From Sphingobium sp. DEHP117 (GTDB lineage: Bacteria > Pseudomonadota > Alphaproteobacteria > Sphingomonadales > Sphingomonadaceae), in NCBI RefSeq assembly GCF_030867385.1, contig NZ_JAPFBJ010000002.1:1052003-1116002 (forward strand): DNA of 64,000 bases. Direction: 5' to 3'. A model generated the notes under the pieces. That model saw only the letters and a program-made list of their open reading frames with translations. It did not search any database and was not told the DNA's origin. Each line of letters starts with the position of its first letter. Within the stretch, counting starts at the first letter, position 1. This document shows, piece after piece, positions 28,420 to 39,414 of this stretch. A program made the position numbers and the translations under genes.

Positions 28420-28632
28420 TCAGGGGACGGGGTCATACCCCGATCCGCCCCACGGATGGCAGCGCAATAGCCGTTTCAGCGCCAGCCAGCTACCCTTGAT
28501 TGGCCCATATTTTCGGATCGCTCCGACGGCGTAGTGAGAGCAGCTCGGGTGATATCGGCAGGTAGGCGGCATCAGCCGCGATGGCCCCCATTGCCACAGC
28601 CGCGCGATGCCGATGAGGAGACGGGAGATCAT
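28420..28632 (-). CDS. yidD: Membrane insertion efficiency factor YidD
   Basis: A 70-residue YidD. The family signature is [19 protein letters not shown], with the three-cysteine pattern completed by [19 protein letters not shown]. The ATG overlaps the rnpA stop by four bases. It is a small membrane-associated helper of YidC-dependent insertion and lies between rnpA and yidC as in most bacteria. Confidence 0.95.
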   Translation of the reverse strand: MISRLLIGIARLWQWGPSRLMPPTCRYHPSCSHYAVGAIRKYGPIKGSWLALKRLLRCHPWGGSGYDPVP

Positions 28633-28967
28633 GCCTTGCGCACTTTGCGCAGCGCCTTCGCCAGCTCAGCCTCCAGCAGCGCGAAGTCCCGCTCTATCCC
28701 TCCCTCGCGGCCGATGAGCACGTGATCCGCGCCGGTGATTCCGCTCGTCGGCAGGATCGCGCGGGCGAGCGCGCGGAAGCGGCGCTTCATGCGGTTGCGC
28801 ACCACGGCATTGCCGATTTTCTTGGTTACCGTGATGCCCAGCCGCATGGCGGGGTCTCCATCATGGCGTTCGCGCACCAGCAGGACGAAGCCGGGCATGG
28901 GCGCGCGCCTGCCCTTGTTGCACGCGAGAAAATCGGCGCGCTTGCGAATCGTGGAAACGGGCGGCAC
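28629..28967 (-). CDS. rnpA: Ribonuclease P protein component
   Basis: About 112 residues from GTG 28967. The RNase P protein signature is present as [20 protein letters not shown] with the flanking LREFRR-like LARAILP. The frame stays open into rpmH, so the true start is uncertain. Homology begins at about [17 protein letters not shown], and GTG 28967 is the nearest candidate. The protein binds the catalytic RNA to mature tRNA 5' ends. It is coupled to yidD by an ATGA overlap and starts 29 bases after rpmH. Confidence 0.92.
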   Translation of the reverse strand: MPPVSTIRKRADFLACNKGRRAPMPGFVLLVRERHDGDPAMRLGITVTKKIGNAVVRNRMKRRFRALARAILPTSGITGADHVLIGREGGIERDFALLEAELAKALRKVRKA

Positions 28968-28996
28968 CCCCGTGGGGGCGTCGGCAGAGGCTTGGC

Positions 28997-29131
28997 TCAG
29001 GCCGAGAGGCTCTTGCGGCCGCGTGCACGGCGGGCGCGCAGCACCGCGCGGCCTCCGACGGTCGCCATGCGGGCGCGGAAGCCGTGCCGCCGCTTGCGGA
29101 CCAGGTTGCTCGGCTGAAAGGTGCGCTTCAT
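28997..29131 (-). CDS. rpmH: 50S ribosomal protein L34
   Basis: A 44-codon gene. It begins [20 protein letters not shown] and ends GRKSLSA, the near-universal L34 sequence. It heads the conserved rpmH-rnpA-yidD-yidC cluster. dnaA is not next to it, so this is not the classical origin-type arrangement. Confidence 0.97.
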   Translation of the reverse strand: MKRTFQPSNLVRKRRHGFRARMATVGGRAVLRARRARGRKSLSA

Positions 29132-29313
29132 CGCTCATTCCTCAAAAATCGAATCATCAAAGGCGAAGCCGCCAGAACGGGGATTCCCGCCAGCCGCCGC
29201 CAAACAGACGCGTGCCGATAGGGAAAGCCGGGTGAAAAGTCAACGGGCGGGCGGCATGATTGACCCGAACGCGCTTTGGAGCGATGCAGTGCGGACAAGC
29301 CGGGGGGTGGGGG

Positions 29314-30297
29314 ATGGAGCTCGCAAGTCAGTTCTTTGCGCTGATCATGGTTGCCGCGCCTTTGATTGCAGGCGCGGCGGCGATCGTCTGGCGCATGCAC
29401 GGGCGCAGGCAAAAGATCTATCTGCTGGTGCTGGCGCTCTTTCCGCTGCTGTTGATGGCCGCCGTGCTGATGCTGGGAGCGATATTTTCGCCCAGCCATG
29501 ATTCGGGTTTTGGCAATGTTGCCTTCGGGATAATGCTTATTGGCATGGTTGCAGTGCTGCCGTGGATGGCAGCATGTACTTTCGGGTTTTTCATAGGCGC
29601 GCTGCTGAGGCGCCGCTATCCGCCGCCAGAGCCTGTGCCGGTCGATACGGAGGTGGCTGCCGATGTTGCCGCGCTGCCACCGCCACAGACTGTCCTGTCC
29701 CGCCCGGCGCCTGCCCTCGTGCCGCCAGAGATGTCTCAACCAGCGCATCAGGAGTTTTCGCCGGACGGCGCCATCCGGGTCGACATTCAGCCGGTCGAGT
29801 GGGCGCAGAGCCAGTTTGCGGCGACTCCGCGCGTGGTACGGACGTCAGATGGGCAGGTGCTGTGCGATCTGCTGGGGTCGGACTGGGACGCGCATGTCGC
29901 CTATCCGCGCGATGCCTATGTCTGGCTCGGCCTGCGCCGCTATCGCGCGCCGGGGTATATGTTTGTGGAGTTCGATCTCGCGGCCGATCGCTACGCCATC
30001 GCGCTGGATGCGCTGGAGGAGCCGGATGAGGTGGGCCCGCTTCAGGACGTGAGCGGCCGGCTGGAAGTGTGGTGGGAGAAGGCGAGTGCGCGCGCGAGCA
30101 CGCTTTATCGGGGGGACAAGGAGCATCCCGTTTCGGTGCAGGTTACGGGGAAGTTTGCCGCGTGGCGTTCGGCGCTCGTGATACTCATCGGGGCGATAGT
30201 GGCGATCGCGCTACTCACCTGGCTGTCGGTCACATATAATATCGACCCGCCGCACGTGCCGCTTGGGGTGCCGCATATCCCGCATGTGCCGCACTGA
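29314..30297 (+). CDS. Membrane protein of unknown function
   Basis: A 327-residue protein that I do not recognise. Three hydrophobic segments (about 5-25, 35-58 and 68-95) precede a Pro-rich linker (100-160). A soluble domain of about 130 residues follows (VRTSDGQVLCDLLGSDWDAH, with many aromatic and charged residues). A fourth hydrophobic segment (285-308) leads to a tail of His-Val-Pro repeats (DPPHVPLGVPHIPHVPH). GGGGG ahead of ATG 29314 is a fair ribosome site; the frame is open from 29260. It is divergent from rpmH and convergent with the next gene. Confidence 0.7.
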   Translation: MELASQFFALIMVAAPLIAGAAAIVWRMHGRRQKIYLLVLALFPLLLMAAVLMLGAIFSPSHDSGFGNVAFGIMLIGMVAVLPWMAACTFGFFIGALLRRRYPPPEPVPVDTEVAADVAALPPPQTVLSRPAPALVPPEMSQPAHQEFSPDGAIRVDIQPVEWAQSQFAATPRVVRTSDGQVLCDLLGSDWDAHVAYPRDAYVWLGLRRYRAPGYMFVEFDLAADRYAIALDALEEPDEVGPLQDVSGRLEVWWEKASARASTLYRGDKEHPVSVQVTGKFAAWRSALVILIGAIVAIALLTWLSVTYNIDPPHVPLGVPHIPHVPH

Positions 30298-30308
30298 GGC
30301 AGCGGGGT

Positions 30309-31247
30309 TTAGCGCCTGTCCGTCACCTTGATCCCTGTGGTGATGCGGTTGCCGATGATCTGGGGGCGGTCATTGGTCCAGTTCGCCACGAAGGTGCTGG
30401 TGCGGCCGTAATCGCCGCCGAAGCTCGCCTGATTGTCACGGATCTGGAGGCTGTTGCTGTCCCACTCCCGCCCCTCGGGCGCAATGGTGATGAACGCGGA
30501 GTAATTGTCCTTGTCGCGCCCCTGCACCATGATGTTGTTGGCGATGAGGCCGGATGCGCCGTTCGAGAGGTCGATCATATAATTTGTGAGGTGGCCGGCG
30601 CGGTCATCGAACACGTTGCCGGTGATGGTGACGCGGGCGGCGCGGCTCTTTACGTAATGCCCGCCTTGCCCCGCCTCGAAGCGGGTCGCGGTGACGATGA
30701 GGTGGCCATAATGCCCCACATAGAGGCTGTGCGCGCAATCGAGATCGCGGTCGCAGCGGCCGAGCTTGCCGAAGATGCTGTGGTCGATGCGGATCGTCGA
30801 CTGCGGGTCGTCATGGGTGAGGATGCCTTCCTCGCTGGTGCGAAACAGGCTGGCCGAGACGGTGAGGTTGCCGCGCTCCAGCCGGATTCCCGCGCCATTG
30901 CCATCGGGCACGCGCATGTTCTGGAAGATGATCGCCTCCACGCTGGCCGCGCGGCCGCGCAGCACCAGCGCCGCCTTGCCCTCGCAGGTGACGCCATCGA
31001 ACACCACGCTGCCCGGCCGCTGCGCGCGGTAGGTGATGCTGCCCGCCTGCTGCACCGCGCACTGGCGATAGGTGCCCGGAGCTATGACGATGGTGCCGGA
31101 GCGATCCCCTACCGCCGCGACCGCGTCGGCCAGCGTGCGATAGGTGCGGCCCGTTTCCATGATCGAGAAGGGGTTGGGCTGGTTCGGTGCGGCGCCGAGC
31201 AAGGCGGGCACGGCGGCAAGCAGCAGAGCAGGGCGGATATGACGCAT
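30309..31247 (-). CDS. Secreted right-handed parallel beta-helix repeat protein
   Basis: A 312-residue exported protein with a signal peptide (about 1-19). GTIVIAPGTYRQCAV begins a pectate-lyase-like beta-helix, with repeated short strands (VTITGNVFDDRAGH, GLIANNIMVQG, NSLQIRDNQASF). The N-x-x/G turns are typical of the right-handed helix. The fold suggests a carbohydrate-active or surface protein, but no catalytic residues of a known lyase family stand out. It converges with the preceding membrane gene, 11 bases apart. Confidence 0.82.
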   Translation of the reverse strand: MRHIRPALLLAAVPALLGAAPNQPNPFSIMETGRTYRTLADAVAAVGDRSGTIVIAPGTYRQCAVQQAGSITYRAQRPGSVVFDGVTCEGKAALVLRGRAASVEAIIFQNMRVPDGNGAGIRLERGNLTVSASLFRTSEEGILTHDDPQSTIRIDHSIFGKLGRCDRDLDCAHSLYVGHYGHLIVTATRFEAGQGGHYVKSRAARVTITGNVFDDRAGHLTNYMIDLSNGASGLIANNIMVQGRDKDNYSAFITIAPEGREWDSNSLQIRDNQASFGGDYGRTSTFVANWTNDRPQIIGNRITTGIKVTDRR

Positions 31248-31363
31248 CGCTCGAGCGTAGCAGCTTGGCGGACCTGAATCATCCCAGCGTGAAATTTTTC
31301 TTCTGCACTTGCAAATCGGATCGAATCGGTCATATTATAGCACTGCGGGCCGGGCCCCTCTGG

Positions 31364-31383
31364 CGATCATGCTCCCATGATCG
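31364..31383. repeat. 8-bp perfect stem-loop in the leader of the YdcH gene
   Basis: CGATCATG and CATGATCG flank a four-base loop. It lies 121 bases upstream of the small YdcH gene in an otherwise featureless 256-base gap. It could be an operator or an RNA hairpin; nothing more can be said. Confidence 0.35.
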
Positions 31384-31503
31384 TGATGTCGGACCGCATC
31401 GGGTGACCGGTGCGATGTTTGGCATTCCTCTTCCCCCCTCAGCCATGCCGCATCGCTCCGGGCACCCGATTTGGATCAATTCCAATCGAGGAGTGCCATT
31501 AGA

Positions 31504-31686
31504 ATGAAGGACAGTTTCTGTCGATTGCTGGTCAGGCATCAGCGGCTCGATGAAGCCTTGCGCGCCGAGCAGCGGCGCCCGTTTCCCGACTTTGCCCAGC
31601 TCCAGCGGCTGAAGCGCCTCAAACTGCGCATCAAGGACCGGCTGGCTGCTGCTGTGCGGGGCAGACGCATATTGCGGCCTTTGTAA
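31504..31686 (+). CDS. YdcH-family (DUF465) small protein
   Basis: A 60-residue basic protein. Its C-terminal half FAQLQRLKRLKLRIKDRLAA is the short coiled-coil signature of the YdcH/DUF465 family, and the N-terminal RLLVRHQRLDEALRAEQ fits the same family. These proteins are common in alphaproteobacteria and have no firm function. The start ATG 31504 fits where homology begins; the frame is open from 31471. terC follows after 73 bases that contain a hairpin. Confidence 0.8.
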   Translation: MKDSFCRLLVRHQRLDEALRAEQRRPFPDFAQLQRLKRLKLRIKDRLAAAVRGRRILRPL

Positions 31687-31694
31687 GCGCGCGC

Positions 31695-31724
31695 ACCGAA
31701 ACTTCGGGAAACCGGGGTTTCGGT
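31695..31724 (+). terminator. Hairpin between the YdcH gene and terC
   Basis: ACCGAAAC (31695-31702) is inverted at 31717-31724 with a 14-base loop that can itself pair. No T-run follows, so termination is possible but weak. Confidence 0.35.
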
Positions 31725-31759
31725 GTTCCGCCTTTGGCTCTTGGTGCACAGGATATTTC

Positions 31760-32757
31760 ATGGATTTCAGCTTTATTTTTCAGGATTGGCTAGGCACGCC
31801 GATCTGGCTCTGGAGCGCGTTTCTTACGCTCGTCATCGTTCTGCTCGTTGCTGATCTTGGCCTGTTTCACCGCGGCGCCCGCGTTATCGGCGTCAAGGAA
31901 AGCCTTGCTCTATCGGCCTTCTATATCAGTGTTGGCGTGGCTTTCGGCGCGTGGGTCTGGTGGTATCTCGGGCAGGAAACGGGCCTTGCGTACCTCACCG
32001 GCTTCGTCATCGAGAAAAGCCTGGCGATGGACAACATCTTCGTCATCGCCATGATCTTCACCGCGCTCGCCATCCCCGCGCATCTGCAGCATCGGGTGCT
32101 GTTCTGGGGCGTGCTGGGCGTCGTGGTGCTGCGCGGCATCATGATCGGCATGGGCGCGGCGCTGGTGTCCAACTATGCGTGGGTGCTTTATGTGTTCGCC
32201 GCGTTCCTGGTATGGACCGGCATCGGTATGTGGCGCGCGTCGGGCAAGGCCTATGATGTCGAAGGCAGCCCGATCCTGCGGTTCCTGCGCGCGCGGCTGC
32301 CAATAACGGACGGGCTGCACGGCGAACGCTTCTGGGTGCGTCAGGCAGACCCCCGCACCGGGCAGTTGCGCACCTTTGCGACGCCGCTGTTGCTGGCGCT
32401 GCTGATGATCGAATTTGTCGACGTCGTCTTTGCTGTAGACAGCATTCCCGCCATCTTCGCGATCACGACCGATCCGTTCGTGGTCTATACGTCCAACATA
32501 TTCGCGATATTGGGCCTGCGCGCGCTCTACTTCGCGCTGGCGGCGATGGTCGATCGCTTCGCCTATCTCAAGCAGGCGCTTGCGGTGCTGCTGATCTTCA
32601 TCGGCTCGAAGATCTTCGTGGCGGACATGCTGGGGCTGGCGAAGTTCCCGCCGATGCTTTCGCTCGGCATTACCTTCGCGATCCTCGCGACAGGCATCGG
32701 CTGGTCGCTGTGGAAGACACGGGAGGGCGGGCGTGCGCCGGCCCTCCCGAACGCCAG

Positions 32758-32761
<4 letters not shown>
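31760..32761 (+). CDS. TerC-family integral membrane protein
   Basis: A 333-residue TerC protein with about nine hydrophobic segments. The acidic metal-site motifs are present: [16 protein letters not shown] near residue 90 and [20 protein letters not shown] near residue 217. Members include Alx/MeeF-type manganese exporters and proteins that help metallate exported enzymes. The older tellurium name is historical. Its stop codon TAG overlaps the convergent metH stop within the sequence CTAG. No yybP-ykoY-like element could be recognised upstream. Confidence 0.93.
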
Positions 32762-35463
<2,702 letters not shown>

Positions 35464-35483
35464 ATTCATTCTTTCCAAAAACC

Positions 35484-35582
35484 CCTCCTCTTCAGAGGAG
35501 GGTTGGGAGGGTGGATCGAGGCGCTGGCCTGCGGCGGTCTTCACCACCCCCACCCCCGGCCCCTCCCCAGAAGGGGAGGGGA
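35484..35582. repeat. Intergenic copy of the same palindromic element, between the two metH genes
   Basis: The left arm CCCCTCCTCTTCAGAGGAGG with GGTTGGGAGGGTGG and the right arm CCACCCCCACCCCCGGCC with CCCCAGAAGGGGAGGGG are inverted relative to each other and match the arms of the copy in metH. It fills almost all of the 127-base gap. It could modulate expression of the downstream half through RNA structure. Confidence 0.75.
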
Positions 35583-35590
35583 GTTTCAGG

Positions 35591-36640
35591 TTATGCCGCT
35601 ATATGCATTGGTTCCAGGCCTGCAAGCCGGGTGATTACGGGCAGGGTGGGGATGGCGCGCGGAGCCGCACCCTCCAGCGCCTTCGCAATCGCGCCGATAT
35701 GGGCCGGTGTGGTGCCGCAGCAGCCGCCGACCATGTTGACCAGTCCTTCCTCGATCCACACCTTGATCAGCGCGGCGGTCTGCTCCGGCAGCTCGTCATA
35801 TTGCCCCAGCTCGTTGGGCAGGCCCGCATTGGGATAGGCGAGGATCAGCGTGTCAGCGATTTTGGAGAGCTCCGAGAGATAGGGCCGCAGCCTGTCTGCT
35901 CCGAACGCGCAATTGACGCCGATGGTCAGCGGCTTCAAGTGCCGCAGCGAATACCAGAACGCCGCGATGGTGTGGCCAGAGAGGTTGCGGCCTGACATGT
36001 CGGTGATCGTGAAGCTCATCATCAGCGGCACGGAGCGGCCGCTTGCCACTTCGGCTTCCTTCGCCGCCATGCCCGCCGCCTTGGCGTTCAAGGTATCGAA
36101 GCAGGTTTCGACGAGCAGGAAATCGACGCCGCCCTCGATCAGCGCGGCGCACTGCTCGCGATATTGCTCCTTCAGCGTGTCGTAATCGACCTCGCGGAAG
36201 GCGGGGTCGTTGACCTGCGGCGAGATGGAGAGCGTCTTGTTGGTGGGGCCGATGGAGCCGGCGACGAAGCGCTTGATGCCGTCCTTCGCCTCGGCCGCGT
36301 CACAGCACTCGCGCGCCAGCCGGGCTGCGGTCACGTTCAGCTCATGCACCAGATGCTCGCAGCCATAATCCGCCATCGCGATGCGCGTGCCGGAGAATGT
36401 GTTCGTCTCGATCATGTCCGCGCCATTATCGAGATAGGCGGTGTGGATCGCCTTCACGATGTCCGGCCGGGTGAGGCACAGCAGGTCGTTGTTGCCCTTC
36501 TGGTCCTTTTCCAGCGGGAGGTCGCCGCGATAGTCGGCTTCGCTCAGGCCATATTTCTGGATCGAGGTGCCATAGCCGCCATCGAAGATCATCACCTTTT
36601 GCGCAGCGCGCTGGCGGAACAGGGTTTCGGCATTAGTCAT
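35591..36640 (-). CDS. Homocysteine S-methyltransferase module of split methionine synthase
   Basis: A 349-residue barrel equal to the first domain of E. coli MetH. It starts with [20 protein letters not shown] and has [17 protein letters not shown]. The zinc cysteines lie in [16 protein letters not shown] and [13 protein letters not shown]. The start ATG 36640 overlaps the metF stop by four bases; the frame upstream of it is a shadow in metF. It supplies zinc-activated homocysteine to the cobalamin polypeptide encoded next. Confidence 0.94.
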   Translation of the reverse strand: MTNAETLFRQRAAQKVMIFDGGYGTSIQKYGLSEADYRGDLPLEKDQKGNNDLLCLTRPDIVKAIHTAYLDNGADMIETNTFSGTRIAMADYGCEHLVHELNVTAARLARECCDAAEAKDGIKRFVAGSIGPTNKTLSISPQVNDPAFREVDYDTLKEQYREQCAALIEGGVDFLLVETCFDTLNAKAAGMAAKEAEVASGRSVPLMMSFTITDMSGRNLSGHTIAAFWYSLRHLKPLTIGVNCAFGADRLRPYLSELSKIADTLILAYPNAGLPNELGQYDELPEQTAALIKVWIEEGLVNMVGGCCGTTPAHIGAIAKALEGAAPRAIPTLPVITRLAGLEPMHIAA

Positions 36641-37566
36641 GCGGCATGTCCTTGCGGGCGCAGGCCGAGCAGGTGGCAGATCGCATAGCTCAGCTCGGCG
36701 CGGTTCAACGTGTAGAAGTGAAAGCTGCGCACGCCACCGGCATAGAGCTTGCGGCACAGCTCCGCGGTGATGGTGGCGGCGATGAGCTGGCGCGCAGGGG
36801 GGTGATCGTCCAGCCCCTCGAACAGGCGCGCCATCCATGCCGGGACCTCGGTGTTGCACATGGCGGACATCTTTAGGATGCCCGCGAAATTGGTGACCGG
36901 CATGATGCCGGGCAGGATTTCAGCTTCGATTCCCGCCGCGCGCGCTTTGTCGACGAAGCGGAAATAGGCTTCGGGCGAAAAGAAGAACTGTGTGATCGCG
37001 CGGGCCGCCCCGGCGTCGAGCTTGCGCTTAAGATTATCCAGGTCGGCCTGTGCGGACTGCGCCTCCGGGTGTGTCTCGGGATAGGCGGCGACGGAAATCT
37101 CGAAATCATGCAGCGCGCGCAGGCCCGCCACCAGCTCCGCCGCGCTGGCATAGCCGTCTGGATGCGGTTCGAACTTCGCGCCCATCTCCGGCGGATCGCC
37201 CCGTAATGCTACGATGTGGCGCACTCCGGCCTGCCAATAGGCATCGGCCACCTCGGCAATATCGTCCTTGCTGGCATCGACGCAGGTCAAGTGCGCGGCG
37301 GCGGGGATGGAGGTGTCCTTCGCGATGCGCGCGACCGTGCTGTGCGTGCGCTCGCGGGTGGATCCGCCCGCGCCATAGGTGACCGAGACAAAACGGGGCG
37401 CAAGCGGCGCCAGCGTCTCGATGCTCTCCCACAGCTGGGCCTCCATCTTTTCCGTCTTGGGCGGAAAGAATTCGAAGCTCACTTCGGCGTCTCCGCCCAG
37501 ATCGGCGTAGAGCGGGGTGTCAAGGATGCGGCGCGCTTCTTCGAGCGCTCTACGTTCGGCATTCAT
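36637..37566 (-). CDS. metF: Methylenetetrahydrofolate reductase MetF
   Basis: A 309-residue FAD enzyme that makes methyl-THF for methionine synthase. Conserved pieces are VSFEFFPPKTEKMEAQLW, FVSVTYGAGGSTRERTHSTV, HIVALRGDPPEMG and the C-terminal FHFYTLNRAELSYAICHLLG. ATG 37566 overlaps the stop of the ArsR-type regulator (ATGA), and its own stop overlaps the homocysteine-methyltransferase ATG. The four genes form one overlapping operon that covers the folate branch of methionine regeneration. Confidence 0.96.
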   Translation of the reverse strand: MNAERRALEEARRILDTPLYADLGGDAEVSFEFFPPKTEKMEAQLWESIETLAPLAPRFVSVTYGAGGSTRERTHSTVARIAKDTSIPAAAHLTCVDASKDDIAEVADAYWQAGVRHIVALRGDPPEMGAKFEPHPDGYASAAELVAGLRALHDFEISVAAYPETHPEAQSAQADLDNLKRKLDAGAARAITQFFFSPEAYFRFVDKARAAGIEAEILPGIMPVTNFAGILKMSAMCNTEVPAWMARLFEGLDDHPPARQLIAATITAELCRKLYAGGVRSFHFYTLNRAELSYAICHLLGLRPQGHAA

Positions 37567-38534
37567 GATATCTGTCGTTCCCTGATAGGCGTGACATTGG
37601 CGGATTTGCGCCGCCCCAGCCATAGTTTTACCGTGAGCTCACCACCGGGCAGCGTGTCGGTCCGCTCCAGCGCAATCCCCGCCTCGGCAAACCAGTCTGC
37701 GATCTGGTCATCCGAAAAGCCGAGGCGCTCATGCTGATCGCGCGTGCGCAGTTCTTCGCGGTCATGCGCCTCGAAATCCACGATCAACAGGCGACCGTTA
37801 TCTTTCAGCACCCGCGCGGCCTCGGCAATCGCGCGCTGGGGCGTGGCGCTATAGTGCAAGATCTGGTGCGCGGTGACGAGGTCTGCGGCAGCGTCGCCAA
37901 AGGGTAGGGCGCAGAAATCGCCGAGCAGCAGGTTGTATTTGTCGGCTCCCTCCTGCGGCAGCTTGGCGCGGGCGAGGCGGAGCATGTCGGGGCTGCGGTC
38001 GATCGCGTCGACATGGCGCGCGCGTTCGCCCAGCAGCGCAATCATCCGCCCGGTACCGGTGCCGAGATCGAGCAGATGGCTGAACGGCTCGGCCCCCAGC
38101 GCGCGAACGATGGCCTGCTCGACCTCCGCCTCAGGCACATAGAGCGAGCCAAGCGCGTCCCACTGTTCGGCATGGGCGGCGAAATAGTCGTCGGCAGCGC
38201 GCATGCGGTCCGCACGGATCGCGGCGAGGCGGGCGAGATCGGCCTTGAGCCAGAGGCCCTCGCTGGCCTCGGCGGGAATATCGGCAAACATTTCCATCAA
38301 CTGGCGGCAACTTGGAGACGGTGCGAGGCGCAGAAACACCCAGTTTCCTTCCTTGCGCCGGTCGATGAGATCGGCTTCGGCCAGAATTTTCACATGGCGT
38401 GAGACGCGCGGCTGGCTCTGGCCCACGGCCTGCGCGAGCTCGCCCACGGAAAGCTCCATCGCACCCAAAAGGTGCATGATGCGCATCCGCGTCGGGTCCG
38501 CCATAGCGCGGAAAATGTCGAGCAATTCTGCCAT
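37563..38534 (-). CDS. ArsR-family regulator fused to a SAM-dependent methyltransferase domain
   Basis: 323 residues. The N-terminal winged helix (1-85) has ADPTRMRIMHLLGAMELSVG and the recognition region QSQPRVSRHVKILAEADLI. Residues 110-310 form a class I methyltransferase fold (HLLDLGTGTGRMIALLGERA, then LPFGDAAADLVTAHQILHYS). It heads the metF-metH operon and sits behind a perfect palindrome. This matches the SahR type of SAM/SAH-responsive regulators of methionine genes in proteobacteria. Sensing of SAH or SAM is inferred. Other ArsR-methyltransferase fusions are annotated only as metalloregulators. Confidence 0.9.
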   Translation of the reverse strand: MAELLDIFRAMADPTRMRIMHLLGAMELSVGELAQAVGQSQPRVSRHVKILAEADLIDRRKEGNWVFLRLAPSPSCRQLMEMFADIPAEASEGLWLKADLARLAAIRADRMRAADDYFAAHAEQWDALGSLYVPEAEVEQAIVRALGAEPFSHLLDLGTGTGRMIALLGERARHVDAIDRSPDMLRLARAKLPQEGADKYNLLLGDFCALPFGDAAADLVTAHQILHYSATPQRAIAEAARVLKDNGRLLIVDFEAHDREELRTRDQHERLGFSDDQIADWFAEAGIALERTDTLPGGELTVKLWLGRRKSANVTPIRERQIS

Positions 38535-38544
38535 TGCGTGATCG

Positions 38545-38566
38545 TATATAAAGAATTCTTTATATA
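38545..38566. promoter_or_regulatory. 22-bp perfect palindromic operator of the methionine operon
   Basis: The half-site TATATAAAGAA is exactly inverted. On the minus strand it fills the spacer between TTGACC (38572-38567) and a -10 ATATAC (38549-38544), so a bound ArsR-type dimer would block polymerase. The predicted transcript would start at about 38537, only three bases before the ATG at 38534, making the message almost leaderless. Confidence 0.78.
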
Positions 38567-38750
38567 GGTCAACCCGGCTTGCCATGATATTCTGGCCCGG
38601 CTTTTCGGGGCACTAACCGACAATTCCGACAATCAGGCGCTTGCGTTCGCCGAATCATGACAGTATTTATGCGCGCAGCAGGCTCAATAGGGGGTGAGCT
38701 TTTCTCCGAGAGAAGCCTGCTTTGTCAGTATCTCAGAGAAGGGTTTACCC

Positions 38751-38957
38751 ATGACCAAGACTATCGCACTTTCGCTCGTAATTGCTTCCTCGCTTGGCCT
38801 CGCCGCATGCTCCAAGAGCGAAGAAGGCAACGCCATGAACAACGCTGCCGAAAACGTCACCAACGCAGCCGAGAACACCATGAATGCCGCGATGAACGCG
38901 TCGAACGCGACCGAGAACGCCGCGAACGCGACCGAGAACGCTGCGAACGCTCAGTAA
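38751..38957 (+). CDS. Small Asn/Ala-repeat lipoprotein
   Basis: 68 residues. The signal peptide ends in the lipobox GLAAC (Cys20). The mature part is almost only Asn, Ala, Glu, Thr and Met in a loose repeat NAAEN/NATENAAN. It is predicted to be helical, like a miniature of the alanine-zipper type of Lpp-like lipoproteins, though it has no clear heptad leucines. The function is unknown. ATG 38751 begins after a plausible ribosome site (GAAGGG). A terminator follows at 38984. Confidence 0.75.
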   Translation: MTKTIALSLVIASSLGLAACSKSEEGNAMNNAAENVTNAAENTMNAAMNASNATENAANATENAANAQ

Positions 38958-38983
38958 TTTCTGGCATTTCAGCAAAAAGAATG

Positions 38984-39014
38984 GGGGTGCGACCTTTGGG
39001 TGCGCGCCCCTTTT
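38984..39014 (+). terminator. Rho-independent terminator after the small lipoprotein
   Basis: GGGGTGCG (38984-38991) pairs with CGCGCCCC (39003-39010) with one G-T or mismatch position. TTTT, and shortly after another TTTT, follow. The position fits termination of the 38751-38957 gene. Confidence 0.65.
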
Positions 39015-39039
39015 CTGTTTTAGGGCGAGGGTATGAAGC

Positions 39040-39264
39040 ATGAGCGGCGTGACAGCGGTTCTCTTCCATAAGCGGTTATTGGCCGTTTTGATGACGGGTC
39101 TTGCGCTGACGGGCTGTGGCGACAATGACAGCGCGGAGGGGCCGGGCGGCGTGACCGCCGGTGAAGCCCGTGCCCTCAACGAGGCGGCAGAGATGCTTGA
39201 CGCCCGCGCCGCCAACGCAGCGTCCGCATTGACAGATAACGCTCAGAACGCAGTTTCTGAATAA
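39040..39264 (+). CDS. Second small lipoprotein, Ala/Asn-rich
   Basis: 74 residues with a signal peptide and the lipobox ALTGC (Cys at about 26). The mature part DNDSAEGPGGVTAGEARAL is followed by an Ala/Asn-rich end (ANAASALTDNAQNAVSE). The composition resembles the preceding lipoprotein, so the two may be diverged duplicates. No function can be assigned. The gene ends 150 bases before glnK, and an NtrC/sigma-54 control region follows. Confidence 0.68.
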   Translation: MSGVTAVLFHKRLLAVLMTGLALTGCGDNDSAEGPGGVTAGEARALNEAAEMLDARAANAASALTDNAQNAVSE

Positions 39265-39278
39265 ATGCCCATTTATTG

Positions 39279-39294
39279 TGCACTGCACGGTGGC
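39279..39294. promoter_or_regulatory. Possible NtrC-type enhancer half-sites
   Basis: TGCAC and GGTGGC within 16 bases resemble a degenerate NtrC site (TGCAC, spacer, GTGCA). They lie about 105 bases before the predicted glnK transcript start, a usual enhancer distance. The match is imperfect. Confidence 0.35.
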
Positions 39295-39364
39295 TGCCTA
39301 ATTTTGTAGCGGCTCAGCATGAGCGGTCGCCCTTGAGCCCCGCATTAACCCGTTCTTAAGAAGT

Positions 39365-39379
39365 TGGCACGGCTTTTGC
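39365..39379 (+). promoter_or_regulatory. Sigma-54 (-24/-12) promoter of glnK-amtB
   Basis: TGGCACG, four bases, TTGC: an exact fit to the RpoN consensus, with the required ten bases between GG and GC. The start of transcription would be at about 39391, and the glnK ATG follows at 39415 behind AAGGGGG. This predicts nitrogen-limitation control by NtrC. Confidence 0.88.
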
Positions 39380-39414
39380 GTATTGCTCCCCGCACACCAG
39401 AATAAGGGGGTAGC

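Noticed and set aside
28997..29313. Chromosome replication origin near rpmH
   Set aside because: No dnaA or dnaN next to rpmH, and no cluster of DnaA-box-like sequences in the gap.
31248..31759. A manganese riboswitch (yybP-ykoY type) upstream of terC
   Set aside because: TerC genes often carry one, but none of its conserved loops could be recognised in this stretch, and a small YdcH gene intervenes.
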